A stretch of DNA of 64,000 nt from Pseudoxanthomonas sp. Root65 (GTDB taxonomy: Bacteria > Pseudomonadota > Gammaproteobacteria > Xanthomonadales > Xanthomonadaceae): NCBI RefSeq assembly GCF_001427635.1, contig NZ_LMHA01000001.1:1773133-1837132 (forward strand). Direction: 5' to 3'. The notes under the pieces are model-generated. The model searched no databases, was not told where the DNA came from, and worked only from the letters and a program-made list of their open reading frames with translations. Below, one piece after another: positions 9,380 through 20,059 of this stretch. Numbering within the stretch: position 1 is the stretch's first letter; each line of letters starts with the position of its first letter. The position numbers and the translations under genes are program-made.

Positions 9380-10315
9380 TTACCGCGACACGTTGCGGTC
9401 GAGGAACTCCATCATGCGGACCGCGATCTCGCCGCCGTGGGTCTCGATGGCGAAGTGGCCGGTATCCAGGAACCGCACCTCTGCCCTGGGGTTGTCGCGC
9501 TTGAAGGCGTCCGCACCGGCAGGGAGGAAGAACGGATCGTTCTTGCCCCAGATCGCGAGCGTCGGCGGCTGGTACTGGCGGAAGAAGGCATGCAACTGCG
9601 GGTATTGCCGAACATTGCTGCCGTAGTCCAGAAGCAGGTCCATCTGCGGTTCGACCCCGATGCGCGCGATCGCGGCGGACGCCAGTTGATAGCTCTCGGG
9701 TGCGATCAGTGAGGTGTCGCGAACGCCTTCGGTGTACTGCCACTTGATCATGTCGGGCGTGTTGAAACGACGTAGCGCTTCGCGGTTTTCCGCGGTGGGC
9801 TCGGCCCATGCCTTGCGCATGTCGGCCCAGCCAGCGCTCAGGCCTTCTTCGTAGGCATTGCCATTCTGGCTGACGATGGCGGTGATCTTGGTCGGGTTGG
9901 CCACCGCCAGGCGCCAGCCGACCGGTGCGCCGTAGTCGAACACGTAGATCGCATAGCGATCCAGGCCCTTTGCGACCGTGAAGGCATCGATGACGGAAGC
10001 CACGTTGTCGAACGTGTAGTCGAATGCGACGCCCGGCTCGACCGTCGTCTGCCCGAAGCCCGGCAGGTCGGGGGCGATCACGCGGTAGCGCTGCGCCAGG
10101 ACCGGGATCAGGTCCCGGAACATGTGTGAGGAGGCACCAAACCCATGGAGCAGGAGGACCGCAGGGGCGTCCGCCGGTCCGGCTTCGCGATAGAAGACGT
10201 TGACGCCCCGGATGTCGGCGGTGCGGTAGTGGATCTCGCTGTCGGGCTCGGCCGCGGCCGCGGGTAGGGCAGTGCCGAGCGTGGCGGCAACCAGAAGCAA
10301 GCTTTTGAGGCTCAT
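9380..10315 (-). CDS. Exported alpha/beta hydrolase, dehalogenase/epoxide-hydrolase type
   Basis: A 311-residue hydrolase with a signal peptide (LLLVAATLGTALPAAAA, cleavage near residue 22). The oxyanion motif is HGFG (57-60). The nucleophile position is Asp, not Ser: FDYGAP, D127. The acid is probably D260 (KNDPFF) and the base H287 (TGHFAIE). An Asp nucleophile is known from haloalkane dehalogenases and epoxide hydrolases, so ester hydrolysis is unlikely. It is divergent from the CGNR regulator, and the shared 125-base promoter region carries two operator-like repeats, so the regulator probably controls this gene. The natural substrate is unknown. Confidence 0.87.
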   Translation of the reverse strand: MSLKSLLLVAATLGTALPAAAAEPDSEIHYRTADIRGVNVFYREAGPADAPAVLLLHGFGASSHMFRDLIPVLAQRYRVIAPDLPGFGQTTVEPGVAFDYTFDNVASVIDAFTVAKGLDRYAIYVFDYGAPVGWRLAVANPTKITAIVSQNGNAYEEGLSAGWADMRKAWAEPTAENREALRRFNTPDMIKWQYTEGVRDTSLIAPESYQLASAAIARIGVEPQMDLLLDYGSNVRQYPQLHAFFRQYQPPTLAIWGKNDPFFLPAGADAFKRDNPRAEVRFLDTGHFAIETHGGEIAVRMMEFLDRNVSR

Positions 10316-10349
10316 GACGGTTCTCTCGAGGGAAGTAGGCTGAATGGAG

Positions 10350-10380
10350 GTAACCTATATAAACTAAATTTATAGGTTAC
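10350..10380. promoter_or_regulatory. Operator-like inverted repeat 1
   Basis: A perfect ten-base inverted repeat, GTAACCTATA and TATAGGTTAC, separated by 11 bases, in an AT-rich patch between the hydrolase and CGNR genes. The 31-base geometry matches the second copy at 10406-10436. Probably a binding site for a dimeric or tetrameric regulator; the adjacent CGNR protein is the obvious candidate. Confidence 0.7.
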
Positions 10381-10405
10381 TTGGGCATAGCCTGCGCTTG
10401 TCGTG

Positions 10406-10436
10406 GTAACCTGTCAATAGGCATTTAAGAGGTTAT
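10406..10436. promoter_or_regulatory. Operator-like inverted repeat 2
   Basis: GTAACCT, 17 bases, AGGTTAT: the same 31-base GTAACCT-N17-AGGTTA(C/T) layout as repeat 1, starting 56 bases downstream of it. The right half contains the GAGG ribosome binding site of the CGNR gene, so occupancy should block that gene's own expression. Confidence 0.65.
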
Positions 10437-10440
10437 TCTC

Positions 10441-11079
10441 ATGGAGACAGTTGAGTCAGGCGAGGCGGATGGCGCGGCCGAAGCCCCCCAGCTGGGCGAC
10501 CATCTGGCGTTGGATCTGCTCAACACGGAGGCAAGAAGCCAGGGCCATGTGGTCGACCATTGGGCGACCTCCGAGGATGTCCACCGCTGGCTGGTGCGCC
10601 AGGGCGTCACGTCGGCGAATGCGACCGGCCAGGTTTTTCCGGACCTGCTGATGCATGGCCGCACGCTGAGGGCGGCGGTGCGGGAAGCGGTCGTTGCGCG
10701 CAAGCAAGGCGAAAAGGTCGGCATCGACGACCTCAACGCGTACCTGCAGGCGTACGTGACGTCTCCGTTTCTGCAGCGGGACGAGGCGGGTGGGATGGCC
10801 TTGCGCCGTGTCGCACGTGGGGACGGCGCCGCCTCACTGCTCGGCCCGGTCGCCGAAGCGGCGGCCCAGCTGCTCGCGGAAGGCGACTTCGCCCTGGTCA
10901 GGCAGTGCGAGCACCCGGATTGCATCCTGTGGTTCTACGACCGCACCAAGTCGCACAAGCGGCGCTGGTGCAGCATGGCCCAGTGCGGTAACCGCCAGAA
11001 GGCGGCGCGCTTCAGGAATCGGAGCGCCACGCAATCGCCGCAGGCCTCGCCACGCCACAAGCTGCGCCAGGGTTCCTGA
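10441..11079 (+). CDS. ABATE/CGNR zinc-finger transcriptional regulator
   Basis: A 212-residue protein with an N-terminal ABATE-type domain (LALDLLNTE near residue 25) and a C-terminal CGNR zinc finger: C156 and C161 (CEHPDC), then WCSMAQCGNRQKAARF with C177 and C182. CGNR proteins are thought to be stress- or ligand-linked DNA-binding regulators. The ATG has GAGG eight bases upstream. It is divergent from the exported hydrolase and sits directly behind two identical-spacing palindromes, one overlapping its own ribosome binding site, which suggests autoregulation and control of the hydrolase. The ligand is unknown. Confidence 0.88.
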   Translation: METVESGEADGAAEAPQLGDHLALDLLNTEARSQGHVVDHWATSEDVHRWLVRQGVTSANATGQVFPDLLMHGRTLRAAVREAVVARKQGEKVGIDDLNAYLQAYVTSPFLQRDEAGGMALRRVARGDGAASLLGPVAEAAAQLLAEGDFALVRQCEHPDCILWFYDRTKSHKRRWCSMAQCGNRQKAARFRNRSATQSPQASPRHKLRQGS

Positions 11080-11138
11080 CGGAATCGTAGGGGTGCGAAG
11101 ACGCCTTGGTATCAATGACAGCAGTCGGTGCATGCACC

Positions 11139-12032
11139 ATGAAAGATCGAGCGAGCCCGTCCATGCAGAACGTCTCCCCCATTCTGGAAAACTTGGTGAG
11201 CGTCCACAGCATCGCTCGCAGCTGGAGCGGTGTGAATGCGCTCCTGACAGACTTCACCTGCTCGGGTCGCGTCATGTACGAGGTTCCTCACCAGGAGAAT
11301 GCCCGGGTCGGCATGATCCTCGAGGAAGTGGGCGAGCATCGTTCAGAGCCCAGGTTGAAACGCTCCACGGCGTGCACGGTCGATTACAGGCCGAAGCAGT
11401 TGAACTTCGTCCCGGCGGGCATGGACATCTGGGGCTTCAGCAAGGACATCCGCTATGCAAGGGACATACGCGTCTCGTTCGACGCGAAAGAGCTCGCCGA
11501 ACGCTGCCATATCAAGCACACGGATGCTGCGTCCGTACCGGATCTCCGATTCTCGGACGAGAAACTTTCGACGTTGATGCAACTCATCGCAGACGCCGTA
11601 TCTGATCAGGATGCCGGCGACCAGCTCTACGGCGATGGGCTGATCACCGCGTTCGCGGCGAGATTCTTCTCCCGCAGCAAGGTCGTGGCACGGGGACCGT
11701 CAAGACTCTCTCCCGTGCAGTTGCGAAACGCCATCAGCTATCTGGAGGCCAGTATGCCGCGCCGGATCGAACTCGCTACCCTGGCTTCTCATGCAGGGCT
11801 CTCGCCGTATCACTACAGCCGCGCATTCAAGGCGTCTACGGGACTGGCGCCCTATCAATGGCAACTCCGATCCAGGATCCAGCGCGCACAACGCCTGCTC
11901 CTGACCACGAGCGCCTCACTGGAGAGCGTAGCCGAGGCGACAGGATTTGCGGACGCTGTGCATTTCGGCCGGACATTCCGAAAACTCACTGGCGCCACAC
12001 CCGCAGCATGGCGCCGGGATCGACGCTCCTGA
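11139..12032 (+). CDS. AraC family transcriptional regulator
   Basis: About 297 residues with a divergent N-terminal sensing domain and a full C-terminal double helix-turn-helix: RIELATLASHAGLSPYHYSRAFKASTGLAPYQW then ASLESVAEATGFADAVHFGRTFRKLTGATPAAWR. Such proteins usually activate a neighbouring catabolic or defence gene in response to a small molecule. The start is uncertain: in-frame starts exist at 11115, 11139 and 11163 and none has a convincing ribosome binding site. It lies upstream of, and co-directional with, the SDR gene, which is a likely target. Confidence 0.85.
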   Translation: MKDRASPSMQNVSPILENLVSVHSIARSWSGVNALLTDFTCSGRVMYEVPHQENARVGMILEEVGEHRSEPRLKRSTACTVDYRPKQLNFVPAGMDIWGFSKDIRYARDIRVSFDAKELAERCHIKHTDAASVPDLRFSDEKLSTLMQLIADAVSDQDAGDQLYGDGLITAFAARFFSRSKVVARGPSRLSPVQLRNAISYLEASMPRRIELATLASHAGLSPYHYSRAFKASTGLAPYQWQLRSRIQRAQRLLLTTSASLESVAEATGFADAVHFGRTFRKLTGATPAAWRRDRRS

Positions 12033-12239
12033 CAGTGCGGCATCGGACGCCCGCGCGGCGGCATGATGCTCCTGAGATCCGACAGCAATTTCGAACTGTT
12101 CCCGGCAAGAACGGCCAGTGTCGAACGCGTCGGCAGGCGTGATACTGGTGACGCATCTTGGCATGGCCAAGCAGTCCACCTGGTTCCGTGCGCGCCTTTC
12201 GCAAGGCGCGTCCCGGTGCCTCTCATCGACAGGGTCGAC

Positions 12240-12980
12240 ATGATCAACTTGATTGGAAAACGCGCATTGGTGACCGGCGGCGCTCGTGGCATCGGCGCGG
12301 CAATTGTGAAAGCTCTGGCAGAAGGTGGCGCCGACGTAGCGTTTACCTATCGCGCTTCGGGCGACAAGGCGCGGGCGTTGGCCACCTCGATGCAAGGCAC
12401 CGGACGGCGTGCCATCGCCCTCCACGCCGACAGCGCCGAGCCTGCCGCCATCCCACGCTCGGTGAGCGAGGCCATCGAATTCCTGGGCGGGCTCGACATT
12501 CTCGTGAACAGTGCGGCGATCGCCCATAGCGGGACGATCGAAGATCTTGATATGGACGAGTATCAGCGTCTCATGGATACGAATGTGCGGGGCCCGGTCT
12601 TGTTCTCCAAGGCAGTGATACCGCACCTGGCCGAGGGTGGGCGAATCATCACGATCGGCTCTGGCTTGTCCGAGCGCGTCCCGTTTCCTGGCGTGACCGC
12701 CTATGCGATGACGAAAGCGGCGCTGGTCGCGTTCACCCGCGGTCTGTCACGAGAACTCGGTCCCAAGGGGATCACCGTGAACCTGGTGAACCCCGGCTCC
12801 ACCGACACGGATGCCAATCCGGCGGATGGCCCTGCGGGCGATTTCCAACGCAGCATGACGTCGCTCGGCCGTTTCGCGCGACCAGAGGAGATTGCCTATG
12901 CGGTCGCCTTCCTCGCGAGTCCCGCGGCAGGCGTGATCACCGGAGCGACCCTCACGGCGGATGCGGGAGCGCTCGCGTAG
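12240..12980 (+). CDS. Short-chain dehydrogenase/reductase (SDR)
   Basis: A 246-residue classical SDR: NAD(P)-binding TGGARGIG (residues 12-19), NSAA (90-93), and the catalytic YAMTK (Y155, K159) after an ITIGSGLS serine block. The end GVITGATLTADAGALA is the usual SDR C-terminal signature. The start at 12240 is chosen because the Rossmann motif must lie near the N-terminus; the frame is open upstream but lacks SDR similarity there. The substrate is unknown. The gene follows an AraC regulator and sits in the accessory-looking block left of tRNA-Met. Confidence 0.9.
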   Translation: MINLIGKRALVTGGARGIGAAIVKALAEGGADVAFTYRASGDKARALATSMQGTGRRAIALHADSAEPAAIPRSVSEAIEFLGGLDILVNSAAIAHSGTIEDLDMDEYQRLMDTNVRGPVLFSKAVIPHLAEGGRIITIGSGLSERVPFPGVTAYAMTKAALVAFTRGLSRELGPKGITVNLVNPGSTDTDANPADGPAGDFQRSMTSLGRFARPEEIAYAVAFLASPAAGVITGATLTADAGALA

Positions 12981-13138
12981 CCCAGGCTCGCACCACCCGC
13001 TACTCGTGCGCCGCTGCAGTGACCCGAACCCCGACGTCGGCCATTGGCAGCATCACGACCTTGGCAGTGTGGATCTCTGCATGCGCGCGCCGCACACGCA
13101 CCGATGTTCCCCAGCCGCGCAAGAGGAACCGCCTGCGG

Positions 13139-13660
13139 ATGCGCAAGTCTTCCGGTGAGTCACCCTTGATACGGCAGGAGCCCGTGCTGGGTCGGCGCGC
13201 CCGGTCGAGGTTCCGCTGCGTGATGCTGGCGCTGATCTACATAGAGGCCCGCTTCCGCGATCCTATTTCTCTGGAAGACATCGCAAGGGCGTCGCACGTC
13301 AGCAGGTTTCATTTCGCTCGGGCATTCCGCGCGGAGACGGGCATGAGTACCATGCAGTACGTTCGCTGGCGACGCGTCCATGAGGCCAAACGCCTGCTTC
13401 GAACCGGTGGCATTCCGTTGGCGACCATCGCTACGGATCTCGGATACTTCGATCAGAGTCACTTCACGCGCGCGTTCCGCTCGGTAACCGGTTTGCGACC
13501 GCACGAGTATCTCAATGGAGTGGCGCGCCCTGAACTGATCAATTGCAGTGCCAAGCTGTTGTCGTGGCGAATCGAGTCGAACTCTCGAATAGCCCAGGCG
13601 CACATAGTGCGTGAGGTGGCGCTCGGTCTCATCTTGGTTGAACCCGAGTGTGTTGAGTAA
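13139..13660 (+). CDS. Short AraC-type regulator with a read-through tail
   Basis: The core is a complete AraC DNA-binding domain: ISLEDIARASHVSRFHFARAF and PLATIATDLGYFDQSHFTRAF, ending PHEYLNG. Family domains normally stop about there, but this frame continues for 46 residues (13520-13657) with no similarity to the family; from about 13583 it reads antisense across a broken integrase. This suggests the original 3' end was lost when the element inserted or decayed. The start is uncertain (ATG 13139 or 13223). With only a DNA-binding domain it resembles the stand-alone MarA/SoxS arrangement. Confidence 0.7.
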   Translation: MRKSSGESPLIRQEPVLGRRARSRFRCVMLALIYIEARFRDPISLEDIARASHVSRFHFARAFRAETGMSTMQYVRWRRVHEAKRLLRTGGIPLATIATDLGYFDQSHFTRAFRSVTGLRPHEYLNGVARPELINCSAKLLSWRIESNSRIAQAHIVREVALGLILVEPECVE

Positions 13661-13818
13661 TGTGGATGCCATGTGGCGAAATCCGTGCCCAACCATAGTG
13701 TCTCCGTCGTAGCCAAGGTTTCTCAGGGCGGCGTCGATAGTGTTTTCGGAAGGACAGCGCTTTGGGTTGCGCACTCCAGGAAAAACATACTCTTGGTGTC
13801 CAGTGAGCTTCCCTAGGC
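13583..13818 (-). pseudogene. Remnant of a P4-type tyrosine integrase (C-terminal part)
   Basis: Reading leftward, the frame gives KLTGHQEYVFPG, then SENTIDAALRNLGYDGDTMV, then GHGFRHMASTLLN and DETERHLTH. These match consecutive blocks of P4-family phage/island integrases, including the catalytic HxxR box (HGFR). A weak VRLGYSR shortly after may be what remains of the VRxAYNR tyrosine box, about four residues too close. The N-terminal 250 or so residues are missing (a stop lies just upstream of the fragment) and the C-terminus has decayed. It lies about 120 bases from the 3' end of tRNA-Met, the usual att site type for such integrases. Confidence 0.8.
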
Positions 13819-13880
13819 TCTAGCTCTAAGCCTTCTCTAAATCGGCACCCCCGCTCCCGTAAGCCCAAATCACGCCCAAC

Positions 13881-13910
13881 AAAAAACCCGCCATGAGGCG
13901 GGTTCTTTTT
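13881..13910 (-). terminator. Terminator downstream of tRNA-Met
   Basis: AACCCGCC, loop ATGA, GGCGGGTT, flanked by an A tract on the left and CTTTTT on the right, so it can act in either direction. For the leftward tRNA-Met transcript the hairpin is followed by a run of T, about 30 bases past the CCA end. Confidence 0.85.
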
Positions 13911-13935
13911 AACGCGTTGAATTTCAAAGAAATTC

Positions 13936-14012
13936 TGGTGGCTATGGGTGGACTCGAACCACCGACCCCAGCATTATGAGTGCTGTGCTCTAACCGGCTG
14001 AGCTACATAGCC
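13936..14012 (-). tRNA. tRNA-Met (CAT anticodon, elongator type)
   Basis: The minus strand gives a full 77-base cloverleaf: acceptor GGCTATG pairing with CATAGCC, D-arm GCTC...GAGC, anticodon loop CTCATAA with anticodon CAT, T-arm GGTTCGAGTCC, and an encoded CCA end. It closely resembles the E. coli elongator tRNA-Met. A tRNA-Ile2 with modified C34 also has CAT, but the body matches Met better. It is the probable integration target for the broken integrase beside it. Confidence 0.95.
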
Positions 14013-14025
14013 GCGTGAACCGCGT

Positions 14026-14054
14026 ATTCTTCATTTCGACCCCCTGCCTGTCAA
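14026..14054 (-). promoter_or_regulatory. Sigma70 promoter of tRNA-Met
   Basis: On the minus strand a perfect -35 TTGACA (14054-14049) is followed after 17 bases by AAGAAT (14031-14026), with the mature tRNA beginning 13 bases further on. Confidence 0.75.
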
Positions 14055-14128
14055 GCCGGTGCGGCGCGCTTGTCGCTTGCGGCGGCTCGTGGCAGAGTCG
14101 GTGACAGTAGATTTCAGGAGTCCGCATC

Positions 14129-14725
14129 GTGATCGATCCGGACGGCTACCGACCCAATGTCGGTATCGTGTTGATGCGGCCGGATGGTCGGGTGTTCTGG
14201 GCGCGACGGGTGCGCCGGGACGGCTGGCAGTTCCCGCAGGGCGGCATGAACACGGACGAGACGCCGGTCGAGGCCATGTATCGCGAGTTGCGCGAAGAAA
14301 CCGGCCTGTTGCCCGAACATGTCGAAGTGCTGGGCGTCACCCCCGGCTGGCTGCGCTATCGATTGCCGCCGCGCGCGATCCGGCGCAACGAACGGCAGGT
14401 CTGCATCGGCCAGAAGCAGGTCTGGTTCCTGCTGCGCCTGGTCGGCGACGAGGCGCATCTGCGCCTGGACCTCACGGAGAGTCCCGAGTTCGACCACTGG
14501 CGCTGGGTCGATTTCTGGTACCCGCTCGACCATGTGGTCATCTTCAAGCGCCGGGTGTACGCCAGCGCGCTGGAGCATTTGGCTACCTTCGCGCGCACCG
14601 TCGCCGGTCCGCAGGCGATTCCCCCGCAGATGCCCGCCCCGCGGGCGCCTGACCTGGCCCGCCGCCGCGGGCGCGACCAACCGCCGCGTAAACGGGGCGG
14701 CGCCGGCGAGTCCATCAAGAATTGA
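14129..14725 (+). CDS. rppH: RNA pyrophosphohydrolase
   Basis: A 198-residue Nudix protein whose first 160 residues match Rpp[32 protein letters not shown], and the Nudix box from G38 to L60 with RELREETGL. RppH removes pyrophosphate from triphosphorylated mRNA 5' ends and so starts RNase E decay. The C-terminal 40 residues are a basic, low-complexity tail ([15 protein letters not shown]), longer than in E. coli. The stop codon overlaps the -35 element of the next promoter. Confidence 0.95.
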   Translation: MIDPDGYRPNVGIVLMRPDGRVFWARRVRRDGWQFPQGGMNTDETPVEAMYRELREETGLLPEHVEVLGVTPGWLRYRLPPRAIRRNERQVCIGQKQVWFLLRLVGDEAHLRLDLTESPEFDHWRWVDFWYPLDHVVIFKRRVYASALEHLATFARTVAGPQAIPPQMPAPRAPDLARRRGRDQPPRKRGGAGESIKN

Positions 14726-14750
14726 CAATCATTCTCATTGCGGGTGAAAT
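14722..14750 (+). promoter_or_regulatory. bfd promoter with overlapping Fur box
   Basis: TTGACA (14722-14727), 17 bases, TGAAAT (14745-14750). The spacer carries ACAATCATTCTCATT (14726-14740), three degenerate NATWAT-like hexamers as in Fur boxes. The layout predicts iron-Fur repression of bfd. The -35 overlaps the rppH stop codon. Confidence 0.65.
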
Positions 14751-14791
14751 GTTCCCGGGCCGTTCCGTGCCCGCCGCCTTGCCCCGCCATC

Positions 14792-15004
14792 GTGTACGTC
14801 TGCATCTGCAACGGCATCACCGACCACCAGATCCGTGAAGCGGCCGCCGCCGGTTGCGCCACGGTGGCCGAGCTGACGATGCGCACCGGCGCCGGCGCCA
14901 ATTGCGGCAGCTGCCTGGAGATGGCGATGGACGTGCTGCAGGCCGCGCAACCGGTCCCACGCGAGTCCCTGTTCCCGATCCTCACGCTGTCGCACGCCGC
15001 CTGA
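14792..15004 (+). CDS. bfd: Bacterioferritin-associated ferredoxin
   Basis: A 70-residue [2Fe-2S] protein from a GTG start: C4 and C6 (CIC) and C38 and C41 (NCGSC) are at the same positions as in E. coli Bfd. Bfd passes electrons to the haem of bacterioferritin so that stored ferric iron is reduced and released. The frame is open upstream to 14738 but the extra residues are not Bfd-like, so the GTG is preferred. A Fur-box promoter lies 40-70 bases upstream and bfr follows, so the pair forms an iron store-and-release unit. Confidence 0.93.
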   Translation: MYVCICNGITDHQIREAAAAGCATVAELTMRTGAGANCGSCLEMAMDVLQAAQPVPRESLFPILTLSHAA

Positions 15005-15565
15005 GCGCGCGACAGCCGTCCGTCGACAGCGGCATCCCTCCAGAATGATCACGATTCGCGTTCCGACACGGTGCGCGTGTGCCGGCTAACCTTTGCCATC
15101 CTTCCGCCCACGGAGCATGGCCATGAAAGGCGACGCCAAGGTCATCGAGTACCTCAACAAGGCGCTCTACAACGAGCTCACCGCGATCAACCAGTACTTC
15201 CTGCACGCCAAGATGCTGAAGAACTGGGGCTTCAAGGAACTGGCCGAGCACGAGTACAAGGAATCCATCGACGAGATGAAGCATGCCGACGCGCTGTCGG
15301 AACGCATCCTTTTCCTCGATGGCCTGCCGAACTTCCAGGCGTTGGGCAAGCTGCGCATCGGCGAGACGCCGCGCGAGATCCTCGAGTGCGATCTGGCGCT
15401 GGAACAGGAGGCGCTGCCGCTGCTGCGTGACGCGATCGCCTACTGCGAGTCGGTGGCTGACTACGTCAGCCGCCAGCTGTTCGCCAAGATCCTGGATTCC
15501 GAGGAAGAGCACATCGACTGGCTGGAAACGCAGCTGTCGGTGATCGACCGGATCGGCGAGCCGAA

Positions 15566-18073
<2,508 letters not shown>

Positions 18074-18075
18074 CG

Positions 18076-19977
18076 TTACAGCACCGCGTTATGGAAGTCG
18101 AAGCCGAGTTCGCTGCCGACGGCCTGCACCAAGTTGCCCTGGATGAAATCGACGCCGCCCATCCACATGGCGGCAGCGGCCTGCGGGTCCTCGATCTGCT
18201 GGCCGATCACCTGCAGTCCCTGGCGATGGGCGTTGTCGATGATGCCGCGCAACTGGTCGCGCAGCACCGGGTCGGCGTGCGCGCTGGCGTACTTGCTGGA
18301 GACGCGGACGAACCCCAGCGGCAGCTGCGTGAGCAGGGCATCGGCTTCCGCACCCGGTTCGAACTGGCTGAGGCAGAACTGCACGCCGGCCGGCATCAGC
18401 TGCTGGCAGAACTGGCGCAGCGTCACCGTGTGGATCAGGGCGTCGGCCAGGCGCAGATCGATGACCAGCGAGGTGCCTTCGATGCCGCGCGCACGCAGCG
18501 CATCGAGCAGCCACGATGCGTGCGATTCGCGCGCCAGCGAGCGCGGCGACTGCGACACGAACAGGCGCAGCGACGGTCCCGCCGCCTGCCGCTCGGCCAG
18601 CACGAACAGCGCGTGCTCCAGCACCCAATGGTCGATCTGGGCGATGCCGCCGGCCAGCTCCGCCGCCGGGATGACCTGCGACGCCGGCAGCAGCGAACCG
18701 TCCGGTTGCCGCATCCGCAGCAGCACCTGGTACTGCGCCTGGTCGCTGCCCGCGACGGCGACGATGGGCTGGTAGGCGAGCTCGAACTGCCCGTCCTCCA
18801 GCGAGATGCGTGGCGCTTCGTCATCGACTTCAGCGGGCACGTACTCGGCCAGGCTGTCGGATTTCAGGCGGGCCTGGAGTACGGCGCGTTCGATCGCCTC
18901 CAGCGCGCTGCCGGCATCGGCGAAACCGAGCGACAGGGCGGTGTAGCCGACTGAGCCGCGCAGCTTGAGGTTTTCGTTGGGGCGGGTCTGGAAGTCATGG
19001 CCGGCCAGTCCGTCGCGCAACTGCTGCGCCAGCGCTGCCAGGGTGGTTTCGTCGACGCTGTCGGCCAGCATCAGGAAGCTGTTGTCGTTGAGGCGGGCGA
19101 CCGGATTCGGCGACGCCGCGGCCGCCAACTGCCGGCCGGCCTGGCTCATCAAATGCTCGAACACCGCGTAGCCATAGCGCTCGCGCAGACTCAGCGCGCT
19201 GTTGACCTCCACGAAGAACACACCGCCGCGCGATTGCCGCTGCAGCGTGTCGGTCAGCTGCTGCAGCACGAAGGTGCGTGTCGGCAGGCCGGTGTCGGTG
19301 TTCATCGACGGACGCGGCGACTGCAGCGCCTGGTTGCGCTGGCGCGCGCGCTGGATGCGGTTGGACACCGCCGCGATCAGGTGGCGTGGCCGGATCGGCT
19401 TGTTGAGGAAGTCGTCGGCACCGCTTTCGAGCACCTCGAACTGGCGCTCCGGATCCGGATCGCCGGTCAGGAACACGATCGGCAGGTGCAGGTATTCCGG
19501 CTGCTGCCGCAACAGCATGGTCAGCGACATGCCGTCCTTGCCGGGCATGTGCAGGTCCATCAGCACCAGGTCGGGGCGGAAGCGGCGCATCGTGTCGAGC
19601 AGCCCGTCGGACTGCATCTGCACCTCGGCCTGCATGCCGGCGCCATGCAGCACACTCTGGGCGAACAGCGCCTGGCCGCGGTCGTCCTCGACGATCAGCA
19701 CCCGGTACGGGGATTCCGGATCGACCGGTTCCGGCGGCATGGCCGGCGTCGCAGCGGCTGGCACGGTTGGCGGCGGGCTTGCCGGCGGCGTCGCGGACGG
19801 TGGGGGGGGCGGTGGGGTCATCTCGGTGGGCTCTCCGGCGGCGGGCGTATCCGCCGCGTCCGCAGGGGCGGCGTCGTCCACCCAACGGCGCCAGTAGTGC
19901 GCCGGTGGAGTTTCTGCGCGCAGGCGCGAGCGTGAAGGCTCATCCTGCGGGCGGGACGTGGAATCGACGGTGGACAT
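18076..19977 (-). CDS. Response regulator with degenerate GGDEF and EAL domains (FimX-like class)
   Basis: A 633-residue protein: a Pro/Ala-rich N-terminal tail (to about 90), a receiver with VEDD, D141 and K193, a GGDEF-type domain (about 225-380) in which the signature is replaced by RLNDNSFLML, and an EAL-type domain (about 395-630) with QVLLRM for EALLR, FEPG in place of DDFG and no EGVE. The metal-binding and catalytic residues are therefore gone, so it should not make or cut c-di-GMP but could bind it, as FimX does. Unlike typical FimX it has no PAS domain. The kinase gene follows two bases downstream. Confidence 0.85.
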   Translation of the reverse strand: MSTVDSTSRPQDEPSRSRLRAETPPAHYWRRWVDDAAPADAADTPAAGEPTEMTPPPPPPSATPPASPPPTVPAAATPAMPPEPVDPESPYRVLIVEDDRGQALFAQSVLHGAGMQAEVQMQSDGLLDTMRRFRPDLVLMDLHMPGKDGMSLTMLLRQQPEYLHLPIVFLTGDPDPERQFEVLESGADDFLNKPIRPRHLIAAVSNRIQRARQRNQALQSPRPSMNTDTGLPTRTFVLQQLTDTLQRQSRGGVFFVEVNSALSLRERYGYAVFEHLMSQAGRQLAAAASPNPVARLNDNSFLMLADSVDETTLAALAQQLRDGLAGHDFQTRPNENLKLRGSVGYTALSLGFADAGSALEAIERAVLQARLKSDSLAEYVPAEVDDEAPRISLEDGQFELAYQPIVAVAGSDQAQYQVLLRMRQPDGSLLPASQVIPAAELAGGIAQIDHWVLEHALFVLAERQAAGPSLRLFVSQSPRSLARESHASWLLDALRARGIEGTSLVIDLRLADALIHTVTLRQFCQQLMPAGVQFCLSQFEPGAEADALLTQLPLGFVRVSSKYASAHADPVLRDQLRGIIDNAHRQGLQVIGQQIEDPQAAAAMWMGGVDFIQGNLVQAVGSELGFDFHNAVL

Positions 19978-20059
19978 CAGGCTTCCCCAAGCTGAGCCCC
20001 ATTATGCGATGAAGTTCACGGCCGAGGCAGAGCCATGATCCCCGATGCACGCGCGCCTG

